Positions 15,701 through 25,145 of a stretch of 64,000 bases of DNA are shown in pieces. A program made the translations under genes and the position numbers. The stretch comes from an uncultured Prevotellaceae bacterium. GTDB lineage: Bacteria > Bacteroidota > Bacteroidia > Bacteroidales > Bacteroidaceae. How positions within the stretch are numbered: position 1 is the first letter of the stretch; the number at the start of each line of letters is the position of its first letter. The stretch lies in NCBI GenBank assembly GCA_902771155.1, contig CACXVS010000007.1, forward strand, positions 21,892 through 85,891, written 5' to 3'. Under the pieces are notes generated by a model that saw only the letters and a program-made list of their open reading frames with translations, did not search any database and had not been told where the DNA came from.

Positions 15701-18700
15701 ATGAAGAAATATTTGTTACTATATCTTATGTTTCTTTGGCCCTTTTTTGCAAGTGCCGATGCTGTGGAGATTGGTGGCATCTTTTACAATTTGAATACGG
15801 AAGATAAAACTGCAGAGGTAACATCTAACCCAAATGGTTATATCGGTGTGATTGTAATCCCTGAGGAAATAACTTATGGTGATATTAAATACAACGTGAC
15901 CTCAATTGGTGGATGGGCATTTAGCGGATGTAGTAGCTTGATTTCTGTGACTATTCCCAACAGCATTGATAGTATTGAAATAGGTGCTTTTTCTGGCTGT
16001 ACTAGTTTGACGTCGGTTACTATTCCTGAGAATGTAAAAAGTATAGATGTTGCAGCTTTTAACTATTGTACTAGTTTGGTGAATGTCTCAATACCCAATA
16101 GCGTTATATATGTTGGAAGCAATGCGTTTACTGAAACACCATGGTTAAAAAACCAACCAGATGGTCTAATTTATGTTGGGAAAGCAGCGTACCGTTATAA
16201 AGGTTCCTCAGATAACAAAAGCGTTGTCATAAAAGATGGAACAACGTGTATATCAGGATTGGCATTCGAAGATTGTAGTGGTCTTAAATCTATTATTATT
16301 CCCAATAGTGTAACAAGCATTGGAATTCATGCATTCTCAGGTTGTAGTAGCTTGACATCGTTAATTATTCCTGCAGGTGTAACAAGTTTGGGAAGCTCTG
16401 ACATAGGAGGATGCATAAACCTCACTTCTCTTGCATTATTGGCAGATTCGAATGTTGACTATTTAATTAACTTCTTGAGTTTTATTGACGAAAATATATT
16501 ATCAAATCTAACTGTTTACGTTCCAGCCAGTACTCTATCTAAATATGATTCTGGGTCATATTGTCAAAAACCCCATTTTAGTGCATTAGGTGCTTTTAAT
16601 GGATATTGTGGGGAAAATGTTAAATATTCTTTTGATACATATACTGGGGTGCTAAAAATCTCCGGGGTAGGTGAAATGTGGTCTTTACCATGTGATAGCT
16701 ATAAATCGTGGATAAAATCTGTAGAAATAGAGAACGGAGTAACATCCATAGCTGAACGTGCATTTGAGGGTTATAGTTCGTTAATTTCAATTACGATTCC
16801 AAATAGTGTAGAATATATTGGTAATTGGGCTTTTGATAATACACCATGGTATGCAAATCAGCCTGACGGTTTATTCTGTGCAGGAAAAGTAGTATATAAA
16901 TATAAAGGGGAAATGCCAGAAAATACATCAATTAACATCAAAGATGGAATTGTTAGCATATCTCCATCTGCATTTTCGGGATGTAGCGGTCTGGCATCCA
17001 TTTCAATTCCTAATAGTGTAACAACAATAGGTAAAGATGCTTTTGTGAATTGCAGCAACTTGAATTCTATATCTATCCCCATTAATATAACCCAAATAGA
17101 AGATTACACATTCAGTGGGTGTAGTAGCTTGATCTCAATCTCATTGCCTAATGACTTGACATCCATTGGCCATAGTGCTTTCTATGGATGTAGTAGCTTG
17201 ACATCGATTACGATTCCGTCAAGTGTGGAATTAATAGGTAATGAAGCATTTGGTGGTTGCAGTGTTTTATCTTCAATAATACTACCTTCTAATGTTAAGT
17301 CTATTGGGAAATATACATTTTCTGGTTGTAGTGGATTAACCTCAATTGTAGTTCCAGAAGGTGTGACCTCAATTGGAGAATATGCTTTTTGCGGTTGTAG
17401 TGGTTTAACCTCAATTGTGATTCCAGAAAGCGTGACCTCAATAGGTGAATATGCTTTTTACGGATGTAGTGGATTATCTTCACTTTTGATTCCTGATGGA
17501 GTTTATTCCATTCGTAAATATGCATTCTCTGGTTGTACAGATCTTACCTCTGTTACATTCCCTACTAACGAATATTACACTAATATTGAAGATGGATTAT
17601 TCATGAATTGTAGTAGCTTGACTTCTATATTCATCCCAAGTAATATAACATACATTGGAAATAATTCATTTAGTAAATGCAATCAATTAAACTCTATAAT
17701 TGTAGATGAAAACAATTCTGTTTTTGATTCCAGAAATAGTTGTAATGCAATTGTTAGAACAGAAAACAACGAATTAGTATTGGGATGCAATAATACGATC
17801 ATTCCTGAAGACATAACGAGTATCGCAGGAAATGCTTTTTCGGAATGTTACAATCTTTCCTCGATTTCAATCCCGTCAGGTGTGATAAGTATTGATGATT
17901 TTTCGTTTAATGATTGTATAGGATTATCATCAATAACTGTTGATGAGGCAAATCCTGTATATGATTCACGTGATAATTGTAATGCCATTATAGAAACTGC
18001 TACGAATACTTTGATTTTAGCAAGTATTAATACCGTAATTCCTCAAGGTGTAAAGCTGTCGAACTGGAATGCCTATAAAAACTGTATATCTCTAACTCTT
18101 CCTGATGGATTGAAAACGATCAATTATGATATGTTTAGATATTGCATAAACTTAGAATCTATCTGTATTCCGGGAAGTGTTACAACAATAGATGAACACG
18201 CTTTTATGGATTGTACTAAATTAAAAAATGTTGTATTTAAAGAAGGATCAGACACTTTGTCTTTTTGTGCCTATTCCTATTATTATATTGACTGGTTTTT
18301 GGGTTGTCCGATAGATAGCATTTTTATTGGTCGAAATATAAAATATGATATATCATATAATAATCATGGTAACAATTCTTTATCACCTTTTAAGGATAAT
18401 GAGTTTTTGAAAAAAGTTGTTTATGGAGACAATGTATCGATTGTTGCAGATGGTATGTTTAGCGGATGCTCAAATTTGTCATTTTTGGTTTTACCTGAGA
18501 AATTAGATTATTTGGGTAGAAATGCATTTTATGGATGTGAAAATTTGTCTTCTGTTTCCATTCCAGAAGGATTATCATCAATAGAGGAAAATGCTTTTGG
18601 TAGATGTAAAAATATCTCAAATATCGAAATACCAGGAAGTGTGGAAGAGATAGAGAGTAATGCTTTTTATGGCTGTGAAAGTATTACCTCAGTTACCATA

Positions 18701-21157
18701 CCAGCCTCGGTTACATCAATTGGAAAAGGCGCATTTTATGGTTGTATTAGTTTGTCTGATCTAAAGATTGATGATGGTGATCAGCCCTTGTCTATCCGTG
18801 AAGAAAGCTATTCGAAAGCTTTTGAAGGGTGTCCAATTACAAATCTATATTTAGGTAGAAATATAATAAATAATAGCTACAATTATATTTATTCGTCATT
18901 AGCATCCTTTACAACGCCATTTGATTTGACAATAGGTAAGACGGTGACAGAATTGGCAGGTGGGACATTTGCAGAATGTGAGAAAATAAAAACAATAACC
19001 TTCGAGGAGGGTGTTGACACCTTAAGACTAATAAATGATCATAATGGTTATAGCACTATTATGCCATTTGAAAATACCCCTATCGATAGTATTTATTTAG
19101 GCAGAGTTATAGTAGGTTATGATAATTATTATCCAGAAGAAACTACAATTCCTTTTGCAAATGTAGGCTCCTCTTTTGCCTTGCGGATTGGCGAGATTAT
19201 TAATGAAATAGGCGAAAGAGCCTGCTCGGGATGGAAGATTTCAAGACTTTACATTCCAGAAAATGTTTCAGTGATTGGATTAGACGCCTTTTCAAATTGT
19301 GACCCATTATCTTCTGTAGTGATAGAAGATGGTGCTAATTCATTGGAGTTTTTGGAAGGGAGTCGTTTCAAGGGATGTCAATTAAAGAATTTGTATTTAG
19401 GAAGAAATTTAGTATATACAGATAGTAGCTCTCCATTCAGAAACAATAAAGAAGCTTTGACTACATTAACTATAGGTAATCATGTGACAGAAATTGGTGA
19501 TTATGAATTTGTAGGAATGAAATCTTTAAAGAATATAGTATTTCCTGGAAGTTTGAAGAAAATCGGCAAACAAGCATTCTATGGATGTGAGGCTTTGACA
19601 ACGATTAGTATCCCCCAATGTGTTACAGAGATTTGTGAGGATGCATTTAATTTGACTCCATCCCTAACTTCTTTCATCATAGAGGATGGAACGGAAAATC
19701 TTGCTATCAACAATTGTTTTTTGAATTCGTCTTTAAGTGAAGTGTATTTAGGTCGAAATATTACATATCCAGAACATAATTCACCATTCAGTCTACTAGA
19801 ATCTTTGATGTCATTAAAGATAGGAGAAAAGGTAACTACTATTGGTAATTATGCTTTTTCAGGATGTCAAAACTTACAAGAGGTAACGTCTTACGCAGTT
19901 AATGTTCCTACTACAGGAGTAAATGTGTTTACAGAGTCATATATTGTAAATGCAACGCTCCATGTTTTACCCACAGCGTATGAGAATTATAAAATAAAAG
20001 CGCCTTGGAACCTGTTTAAAAACATGTTGGAAATAGAAGGCGAGGAGATTACTATCAGTTCTGCCCAACAAGTGCCTTATTATAGTGACAAGAATCTGGA
20101 CTTTAGATATGTGAAATCTTTAAAGGCATACGTCGCTACAGGTTATGATAAGTCAACTGGAACTATATGGCTATCTCGTATCAATGAGGTGCCTGCTGAG
20201 ACGGGCTTCTTGTTGGTGGGCGAAGAGGGTACCTACGTTATTCCTATTTCTGAGAAATCTAGCGATTGTTATTATAAGAATATGTTCAAGGGTACGCTCG
20301 AGGGCACAACCCTCTACACGACCGATGGCGACTATACCAACTACTATCTGTCGAAGGGAGATGCCGGTGTGGGCTTCTACAAGGTGACGAATGAAAATGG
20401 TGTCTCGATAAAGGCCAACCGTGCTTATCTGCCGATATTGACAGATATTCCAGCCAATGGTGCTGAGGGTGATGCCGAGGTGATTAAGATAAGTGCAGCT
20501 AAGCAAGTGCCTTATTATACCAGCAAGAACATAGACTTTACGAGTCTTGATGCTCAAGGCGTGAAGGCTTATACGGCTACTGGCTATAACTATAGTACAG
20601 GTGTCATCTGGCTGACACGAGTGAAGAAGGTTCCTGCCCAGACAGGTATCCTGGTGATGGCTGATAAGGAAGGGGTGTACAATGTTCCCACGACTATGGT
20701 TCAATCCGTCTATGAGAATATGTTCACAGGTTCAGAGACGGCTCAGACCATTTACACCACAGAGACGGATGGAGATATAACCTACATCAACTATTACTTG
20801 TCGAATGGTGAGAGTGGTGTAGGCTTCTACAAGGTGACGAAGGAAGATGGTGTGAAGATGGGTGCCAACCGCTGCTATCTGCCCATTCCGAAGCGCGATG
20901 CCGCCTCCGGTGCCCGTGGTAAGTCTGGAGAGTCATCCTTCTGCAAGATGATCCTCTCAGACGAGAGTAACGACGATGTCATCGCCATCCCCGTCTTTGG
21001 TGGTATGAATGGTGATGATGAAGGCACGACAGGCATCAGCGAGGCTCCGCAGAGGGTAGGCGAGCCAGATGTGTATTACAACCTTCAGGGTCAGCGTGTG
21101 AACAATCCTACTATGGGTCTTTACATCCGTAATGGTAAAAAGGTAATTGTAAGATAG
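15701..21157 (+). CDS. Large BspA-like leucine-rich-repeat surface protein (1818 aa)
   Basis: A signal peptide (1-19, FFASA) is followed by about 1420 residues of BspA/LRR_5 repeats, around 23 residues each, of the form IPxSVTSIGxxAFSGCSSLTS. Some units are nearly identical (17340-17470). The C-terminal 370 residues are different: two related units of about 130 residues beginning ISSAQQVPYY and ISAAKQVPYY, each with VPAxTGxL and NYYLSxGxxGVGFYKV. A closing YNLQGQRV...GLYIRNGKKVIV motif follows, typical of the C termini of exported Prevotella proteins. Family members bind host proteins or other bacteria; that role is inferred here. The LRR part is clearly more AT-rich than the tail and the neighbouring genes, suggesting mosaic origin. 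The ATG at 15701 is chosen for its signal peptide. Confidence 0.92.
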   Translation: MKKYLLLYLMFLWPFFASADAVEIGGIFYNLNTEDKTAEVTSNPNGYIGVIVIPEEITYGDIKYNVTSIGGWAFSGCSSLISVTIPNSIDSIEIGAFSGCTSLTSVTIPENVKSIDVAAFNYCTSLVNVSIPNSVIYVGSNAFTETPWLKNQPDGLIYVGKAAYRYKGSSDNKSVVIKDGTTCISGLAFEDCSGLKSIIIPNSVTSIGIHAFSGCSSLTSLIIPAGVTSLGSSDIGGCINLTSLALLADSNVDYLINFLSFIDENILSNLTVYVPASTLSKYDSGSYCQKPHFSALGAFNGYCGENVKYSFDTYTGVLKISGVGEMWSLPCDSYKSWIKSVEIENGVTSIAERAFEGYSSLISITIPNSVEYIGNWAFDNTPWYANQPDGLFCAGKVVYKYKGEMPENTSINIKDGIVSISPSAFSGCSGLASISIPNSVTTIGKDAFVNCSNLNSISIPINITQIEDYTFSGCSSLISISLPNDLTSIGHSAFYGCSSLTSITIPSSVELIGNEAFGGCSVLSSIILPSNVKSIGKYTFSGCSGLTSIVVPEGVTSIGEYAFCGCSGLTSIVIPESVTSIGEYAFYGCSGLSSLLIPDGVYSIRKYAFSGCTDLTSVTFPTNEYYTNIEDGLFMNCSSLTSIFIPSNITYIGNNSFSKCNQLNSIIVDENNSVFDSRNSCNAIVRTENNELVLGCNNTIIPEDITSIAGNAFSECYNLSSISIPSGVISIDDFSFNDCIGLSSITVDEANPVYDSRDNCNAIIETATNTLILASINTVIPQGVKLSNWNAYKNCISLTLPDGLKTINYDMFRYCINLESICIPGSVTTIDEHAFMDCTKLKNVVFKEGSDTLSFCAYSYYYIDWFLGCPIDSIFIGRNIKYDISYNNHGNNSLSPFKDNEFLKKVVYGDNVSIVADGMFSGCSNLSFLVLPEKLDYLGRNAFYGCENLSSVSIPEGLSSIEENAFGRCKNISNIEIPGSVEEIESNAFYGCESITSVTIPASVTSIGKGAFYGCISLSDLKIDDGDQPLSIREESYSKAFEGCPITNLYLGRNIINNSYNYIYSSLASFTTPFDLTIGKTVTELAGGTFAECEKIKTITFEEGVDTLRLINDHNGYSTIMPFENTPIDSIYLGRVIVGYDNYYPEETTIPFANVGSSFALRIGEIINEIGERACSGWKISRLYIPENVSVIGLDAFSNCDPLSSVVIEDGANSLEFLEGSRFKGCQLKNLYLGRNLVYTDSSSPFRNNKEALTTLTIGNHVTEIGDYEFVGMKSLKNIVFPGSLKKIGKQAFYGCEALTTISIPQCVTEICEDAFNLTPSLTSFIIEDGTENLAINNCFLNSSLSEVYLGRNITYPEHNSPFSLLESLMSLKIGEKVTTIGNYAFSGCQNLQEVTSYAVNVPTTGVNVFTESYIVNATLHVLPTAYENYKIKAPWNLFKNMLEIEGEEITISSAQQVPYYSDKNLDFRYVKSLKAYVATGYDKSTGTIWLSRINEVPAETGFLLVGEEGTYVIPISEKSSDCYYKNMFKGTLEGTTLYTTDGDYTNYYLSKGDAGVGFYKVTNENGVSIKANRAYLPILTDIPANGAEGDAEVIKISAAKQVPYYTSKNIDFTSLDAQGVKAYTATGYNYSTGVIWLTRVKKVPAQTGILVMADKEGVYNVPTTMVQSVYENMFTGSETAQTIYTTETDGDITYINYYLSNGESGVGFYKVTKEDGVKMGANRCYLPIPKRDAASGARGKSGESSFCKMILSDESNDDVIAIPVFGGMNGDDEGTTGISEAPQRVGEPDVYYNLQGQRVNNPTMGLYIRNGKKVIVR
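17329..17466 (+). repeat. Near-identical 69-bp LRR repeats within the BspA-like gene
   Basis: Adjacent 69-base (23-residue) units encoding CSGLTSIVVPEGVTSIGEYAF and CSGLTSIVIPESVTSIGEYAF differ at only a few bases, the sign of recent unit duplication. The rest of the array is much more diverged. Confidence 0.75.
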
Positions 21158-21170
21158 TATTGCATAGAGT

Positions 21171-21205
21171 AGCGGGGCGCTTGATGGCACCCCGCTATTT
21201 TGTTT
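21171..21205 (+). terminator. Terminator of the BspA-like gene
   Basis: Perfect arms AGCGGGG (21171-21177) and CCCCGCT (21190-21196) are followed by ATTTTGTTT. Confidence 0.85.
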
Positions 21206-21220
21206 GTGACAGTTGTGACA
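21205..21220 (+). repeat. TGTGACAGTTGTGACA motif, copy 4
   Basis: Exact 16-base copy followed by ATTAAA, as at 14357. It lies between the BspA terminator and the end of trpA, at the right border of the accessory region, in inverted orientation to the copy at 9754. Confidence 0.85.
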
Positions 21221-21229
21221 ATTAAATAC

Positions 21230-21260
21230 GTTACTACACCTTATTAATATATATAGTAAC
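21230..21260. repeat. GTTACTA...TAGTAAC inverted repeat next to motif copy 4
   Basis: Seven-base arms (21230-21236 and 21254-21260) flank an AT-rich loop containing AATATATATA. It echoes the 40-bp palindrome beside copy 2, which also begins TTACTA and ends TAGTAA. On the minus strand it could help end trpA transcription, though no good T run follows. Confidence 0.6.
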
Positions 21261-21268
21261 GCCCCTTT

Positions 21269-22045
21269 TTAAGTATTCAGCGCGGCGAAGAGTTTGTCGA
21301 GGGCTTCGGTGGGGGTGGTGGATTCGTTGAGGAGGGTGACGAACTTGGAGCCGATGATGGCGCCTGCGGCGTTGCTTTGGGCGGCTTCGAGAGTCTGTTT
21401 GTTGCTGATGCCAAAGCCGATCATGCGGGGGTTGCGCAGGTTCATGGCGTTGATGCGACGGAAGTAAGCCTGTTTGGCGTCGTCGAACGAACTTTGGGCG
21501 CCTGTGATGGCGGCAGAGGAGACCATGTAGATGAAGCCATCGGTATTGTCGTCGATGAAGCGGATGCGCTCTTCGCTGGTCTCGGGCGTGATGAGCATGA
21601 TGACTCTCAGGTCATATTTGTCTGCAATGGGTTTCACGATGTCCTGATAGTCCTTGAAGGGCAGATCGGGGATGATCATGCCACTGACGCCGCTCTCGAC
21701 ACAACTCTTACAGAACTGCTCGATGCCATAATGCAGGATGGGGTTGAGGTAGCCCATCAGCACGAGCGGAATCTGTACTTGGTCCTTGATGGCCTTGAGT
21801 TGGACAAAGAGCGTGTGGAGGTTCATGCCGTTTTTCAGTGCCTGCGTAGCTGCACTCTGGATGACGGGACCATCGGCTAGGGGATCGCTGAAGGGGATGC
21901 CCACCTCGATCATGGCAATGCCGCGACGCTGCATGGCGAGGATCACATCGGCTGTGCCCTCAAGCGTGGGGCAACCAGCACAGAAGTAGAGCGACAGGAG
22001 TTTCTCATCCTTATGATTTGCGAAAAGAGCGTTAATCTTGTTCAT
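21269..22045 (-). CDS. trpA: Tryptophan synthase alpha chain
   Basis: TrpA cleaves indole-3-glycerol phosphate to indole and glyceraldehyde 3-phosphate, and passes indole to TrpB. The 258 residues carry the signature [20 protein letters not shown] with catalytic E47 and D58, the loop GMIIPDLPF, and the late phosphate site GFGISN and GAIIGSKFV. It is the last gene of trpBEGDCFA, and its start overlaps the trpF stop by 4 bases (ATGA). Confidence 0.97.
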   Translation of the reverse strand: MNKINALFANHKDEKLLSLYFCAGCPTLEGTADVILAMQRRGIAMIEVGIPFSDPLADGPVIQSAATQALKNGMNLHTLFVQLKAIKDQVQIPLVLMGYLNPILHYGIEQFCKSCVESGVSGMIIPDLPFKDYQDIVKPIADKYDLRVIMLITPETSEERIRFIDDNTDGFIYMVSSAAITGAQSSFDDAKQAYFRRINAMNLRNPRMIGFGISNKQTLEAAQSNAAGAIIGSKFVTLLNESTTPTEALDKLFAALNT

Positions 22046-22650
22046 ATCTTAATCTTTTTAATGAATTCTTTTAATGCGGTTACGTCTTTGAGGGCGGGGG
22101 CGAGCTCGAAGCGCGAGTTGAGATCGATGCCGATGCATCGCTCGTGGTGGAAGTCTCGGATGCGGTGAGCATCGTCGGGACCGATGCCTCCACTGAGGAG
22201 AAAGGGCGTGGAACCCTTGTAGGCTGTGAGCACACTCCAGTCGAACTGTTCACCATTGCCTCCCACCATCTTACCCTTGGTGTCGAAGAGATAGTAGTGG
22301 GCAATGCCCTCATAGGCTTTGGTCTGCTCGAGGTCGGAGACCGTAGCGATGTTGAAGGCCTTGATGACCTTCACGCCTTCGAGGCTGACGGTGTGCACCA
22401 TCCCGGGACGCTCGTGCCCATGAAGCTGGACGATGTCGAGGCCGTAGTCGTGCACCTTCTGGCGGATATCCTCGATACTGGAATCCACGAACACGCCTAC
22501 ACGCTTGCAACTAGTAGGCAGGTAATCGGGCTTTTGTGATACGTAGCGACTCGACTTGGGCCAGAAGATGAACCCCATCAGGTCGATGCCTAATGCCTCT
22601 ACCTCATGGATGTTGAGGGCATCGCGCATGCCACATACCTTAATCGTCAT
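22042..22650 (-). CDS. trpF: Phosphoribosylanthranilate isomerase
   Basis: The 202 residues form a single-domain TIM-barrel isomerase. KVCGMRD near the N terminus holds the general-base Cys (C6), and GIDLNSRFE near the C terminus holds the general-acid Asp. VDSSIEDI and VQLHGHE are also typical of TrpF. It converts phosphoribosylanthranilate to CdRP. It is separate from TrpC, unlike the fused enzyme of E. coli. Four-base overlaps at both ends indicate tight translational coupling. Confidence 0.96.
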   Translation of the reverse strand: MTIKVCGMRDALNIHEVEALGIDLMGFIFWPKSSRYVSQKPDYLPTSCKRVGVFVDSSIEDIRQKVHDYGLDIVQLHGHERPGMVHTVSLEGVKVIKAFNIATVSDLEQTKAYEGIAHYYLFDTKGKMVGGNGEQFDWSVLTAYKGSTPFLLSGGIGPDDAHRIRDFHHERCIGIDLNSRFELAPALKDVTALKEFIKKIKI

Positions 22651-23465
22651 ACTTGGGCATTGAGGGTGTTGAGGGCTTTGAGCTGGGCGATGAAGTTAGC
22701 TAGGGCCAAGGCTGGATCGGGCTCCTTCATGAAGTTCTCTCCGATGAGAAAACCACGGAAACCACAGTCTCTCAGCTGTTTCACGACATTGGGGTCGCTG
22801 ATGCCACTCTCGCTCACCTTCACGCCATCGTAAGGCAATCGTGAAAGCAACTGATACGAGTTGTTGACATCGGTCTCAAAGGTACCCAGGTTGCGGTTGT
22901 TCACTCCATACATGTCGGGCTCCAGCTCGGCATACTCGGTTTCTTCCTCAGTGTGCATCTCGAGCAGCACCTCGAGACCCAGTTCGTGGGCCTTGGCAAT
23001 GTAGTCTCGACACTGGTCCTTCGAAAGACAGGCTGCAATCAGCAAGATGGCAGAGGCTCCTGTGAGGCGTGCCTGATAGATCTGGTAGTCGTCGATGATG
23101 AAGTTCTTGTACAAGATGGGGATGTTGACTTTCGAGAGTCTGGCGTTCCTGATATCCACGCTGTTACCTCCGAAGAAGTGGGTGTCGGTGAGGATGCTCA
23201 GCGCAGCAGCACCATAGTCCTGATAGTGGCGGGGGATGATGTTGGCCATAGCCTCCCTGTTGATCCACCCCTTGGAAGGCGATTTGCGCTTAAACTCGGC
23301 TATGATGCCAGTGTCGGAGGCTTTGAGCGCAGCCTTCATGGATTCCGTCTGCCCCTTCTTGAGGATTTCCACCCGGCTCTCCAGAATGTTTTGCGAGAGT
23401 TCCTTCTTGTAGCGCTCTATTTCCAGTTTCTTGTAAGCGACGATGTCTTCTAAAATGTCTGCCAT
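22647..23465 (-). CDS. trpC: Indole-3-glycerol phosphate synthase
   Basis: A TIM-barrel enzyme of 272 residues that decarboxylates and closes the ring of CdRP. Family motifs are IAEFKRKSPSKGWI (catalytic Lys), ALSILTDTHFFGGN, ILYKNFIIDDYQIYQARLTGA, LEVLLEMHTEEE, YGVNNRNLGTFE and VSESGI. It starts 6 bases downstream of trpD and its stop overlaps trpF. Confidence 0.97.
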   Translation of the reverse strand: MADILEDIVAYKKLEIERYKKELSQNILESRVEILKKGQTESMKAALKASDTGIIAEFKRKSPSKGWINREAMANIIPRHYQDYGAAALSILTDTHFFGGNSVDIRNARLSKVNIPILYKNFIIDDYQIYQARLTGASAILLIAACLSKDQCRDYIAKAHELGLEVLLEMHTEEETEYAELEPDMYGVNNRNLGTFETDVNNSYQLLSRLPYDGVKVSESGISDPNVVKQLRDCGFRGFLIGENFMKEPDPALALANFIAQLKALNTLNAQV

Positions 23466-23471
23466 AACGAT

Positions 23472-24482
23472 TTAACTATTTAGTTCAACGAATTTCTTAA
23501 AGGTAGCAAGGGCCTTGCCGCTGTCGATGCTCTCACGGGCAATCTCGATGCACTCCTCGATGGACTTCTCTCCCTTCTCGAGCACCTGGATGCCAAAGGC
23601 CGCATTGGCCAGCACGATATTCTTCTGAGCGGGCAAGGCTCGATTCTCGAGTACGCTGTCGAAGATCTGAGCAGCCTCTTCCTCGGTAGCGCCACCCACG
23701 AGTTCTTCTGGTTTGGCTACCTCGAAGCCCAGATCCTGGGGCTTGAAGATGCGCTCGTAGTTCTTGGTGGTCACCTTGAAGTCGCCCGTCAGCGATATCT
23801 CGTCGTAACCATCGATGGAGTTCACGATGCCGTAGTCGATACCGATCTTCTGATACACCTGATGGTAGAGGCGCATCTGGTCGAGGTTGGCCACACCAAG
23901 GAGTTGGCACTTAGGCTGACTAGGGTTCACCAGCGGACCCAGCAGATTGAAAATCGTGGGGAACTGAAGTGCCTTGCGGATGGGCCCCACGAACTTCATG
24001 GCCTTGGCGAAGAGTTGGGCATGGAGATATACGATACCGGCCTCGTTGAGTGAGCGGTTCAGCTTGTCGATATCATCGGTAAACTTGATGCCGTGGTGCT
24101 GAATCACATTCGAAGCGCCTGATACAGAGGTGGCTGCGTAGTTGCCGTGCTTGGCTACCTTGTAGCCTGCGCCTGCGATGACGAAGCACGAGGTGGTTGA
24201 AATGTTGAAGGTGTTCTTGCGGTCGCCACCCGTACCCACCACGTCGATATATCGATCGGCGTTGAGGATAGCAGGAACGCCTGTCTCCAGGATGCCGTCA
24301 CGGAAACCAAGCAGTTCGTCAACGGTGACGCCACGCATCTGCAGAGCTGTCAGCAACGCCGTAATCTGTTCTGTAGGGAATTCACTTTGAGTGATGCCAA
24401 TCAGAATATTCTTCATCTCTTCACGAGAGAGCTCCTCGTGGTTCAGCATCCTGTTCAGGATGTCTTTCATTGTCTGTGCCAT
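23472..24482 (-). CDS. trpD: Anthranilate phosphoribosyltransferase
   Basis: The 336 residues transfer phosphoribose from PRPP to anthranilate. The PRPP loop is DVVGTGGDRKNTFNIST, followed by KHGNYAATSVSGASNVIQHHGI and GPLVNPSQPKCQLLGV. The N-terminal four-helix part (LSREEMKNILIGI) is also present. It is a stand-alone enzyme, not fused to TrpG. Confidence 0.97.
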   Translation of the reverse strand: MAQTMKDILNRMLNHEELSREEMKNILIGITQSEFPTEQITALLTALQMRGVTVDELLGFRDGILETGVPAILNADRYIDVVGTGGDRKNTFNISTTSCFVIAGAGYKVAKHGNYAATSVSGASNVIQHHGIKFTDDIDKLNRSLNEAGIVYLHAQLFAKAMKFVGPIRKALQFPTIFNLLGPLVNPSQPKCQLLGVANLDQMRLYHQVYQKIGIDYGIVNSIDGYDEISLTGDFKVTTKNYERIFKPQDLGFEVAKPEELVGGATEEEAAQIFDSVLENRALPAQKNIVLANAAFGIQVLEKGEKSIEECIEIARESIDSGKALATFKKFVELNS

Positions 24483-24511
24483 AATTATGTTTAGTGTTTA
24501 GTGATGAGTTT

Positions 24512-25141
24512 TTAGAGATAGAGCCAGTTCTGAATTATCTTGCGTCCGTCGGGGGTAAGCACGCTCTCAGGGTGGAACTGGATGCCTCGAATGTTGAGCG
24601 TCTTGTGGCGCAGGGCCATGATCTGTCCCATCCCCGACGTTCCGTCGCCTACCCGTAGCCCCATCCCCGACGTTCCGTCGCCTACCCGTAGCCCTTCGTC
24701 ACTTTCTGCGGTGATTTCGAGGCAATCGGGGAAGTTCTCCCTCGATACCACCCACGAGTGGTAGCGCCCCATGGTGATGCGGCTTGGGAGACCGGAGAAA
24801 ATCTCGTCGTTACCAAACTGCGTGCCTTCAGTGGCTACGCCATGAAAGACGTCGGAGAGGTTTTCCAACTTGGCCCCGAACACCTCGCCAATGGCCTGAT
24901 GACCCAGACATACGCCAAGGATGGGTTTCTTGCCTGCATAGGTCTTGATGACGTCGAGCAGAAGACCTGCCTCAGAGGGGATGCCAGGACCTGGCGAGAG
25001 GAGAATCTTACTGTACTGCTCCAGGTCGGAAAGCTCGAACTGGTCGTTGCGTAGTACGGTTACCTCTGCGCCCAGCTCCTTAACCAAATGACTCAGATTA
25101 TATGTAAACGAGTCGTAGTTGTCTATGATTACTATCTTCAT
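24512..25141 (-). CDS. trpG: Anthranilate synthase glutamine amidotransferase subunit, with an in-frame repeat insertion
   Basis: TrpG hydrolyses glutamine and feeds ammonia to TrpE. The Cys-His-Glu triad is visible: C78 in LGVCLGHQAIG, and H190 and E192 in IQFHPES. At 209 residues it is longer than usual because residues 150-172 contain two identical 11-residue units (GLRVGDGTSGM) between the TAESDE and GQIMALRH segments, which are adjacent in ordinary TrpG. The DNA is two perfect 33-bp direct repeats. The reading frame and catalytic residues are intact, so activity is likely kept. The insertion lies in a surface loop before the last strands (inference). Confidence 0.96.
   Translation of the reverse strand: MKIVIIDNYDSFTYNLSHLVKELGAEVTVLRNDQFELSDLEQYSKILLSPGPGIPSEAGLLLDVIKTYAGKKPILGVCLGHQAIGEVFGAKLENLSDVFHGVATEGTQFGNDEIFSGLPSRITMGRYHSWVVSRENFPDCLEITAESDEGLRVGDGTSGMGLRVGDGTSGMGQIMALRHKTLNIRGIQFHPESVLTPDGRKIIQNWLYL
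24627..24692. repeat. Two perfect 33-bp tandem repeats inside trpG
   Basis: The units at 24627-24659 and 24660-24692 are identical. Each contains CGACG-GAA-CGTCG (minus-strand reading), a small inverted repeat. The length is a multiple of three, so the frame is kept. Confidence 0.92.
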
Positions 25142-25145
25142 AACC

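Noticed and set aside
15900..20000. CRISPR-like periodicity in the LRR gene
   Set aside because: The repeats are in frame, of 69-base protein units with conserved LRR residues, and have no spacer pattern.
20041..20880. The two C-terminal 130-residue units as separate genes
   Set aside because: They are in frame with the LRR part, no stop or start lies between, and the closing export-type motif is at the common end.
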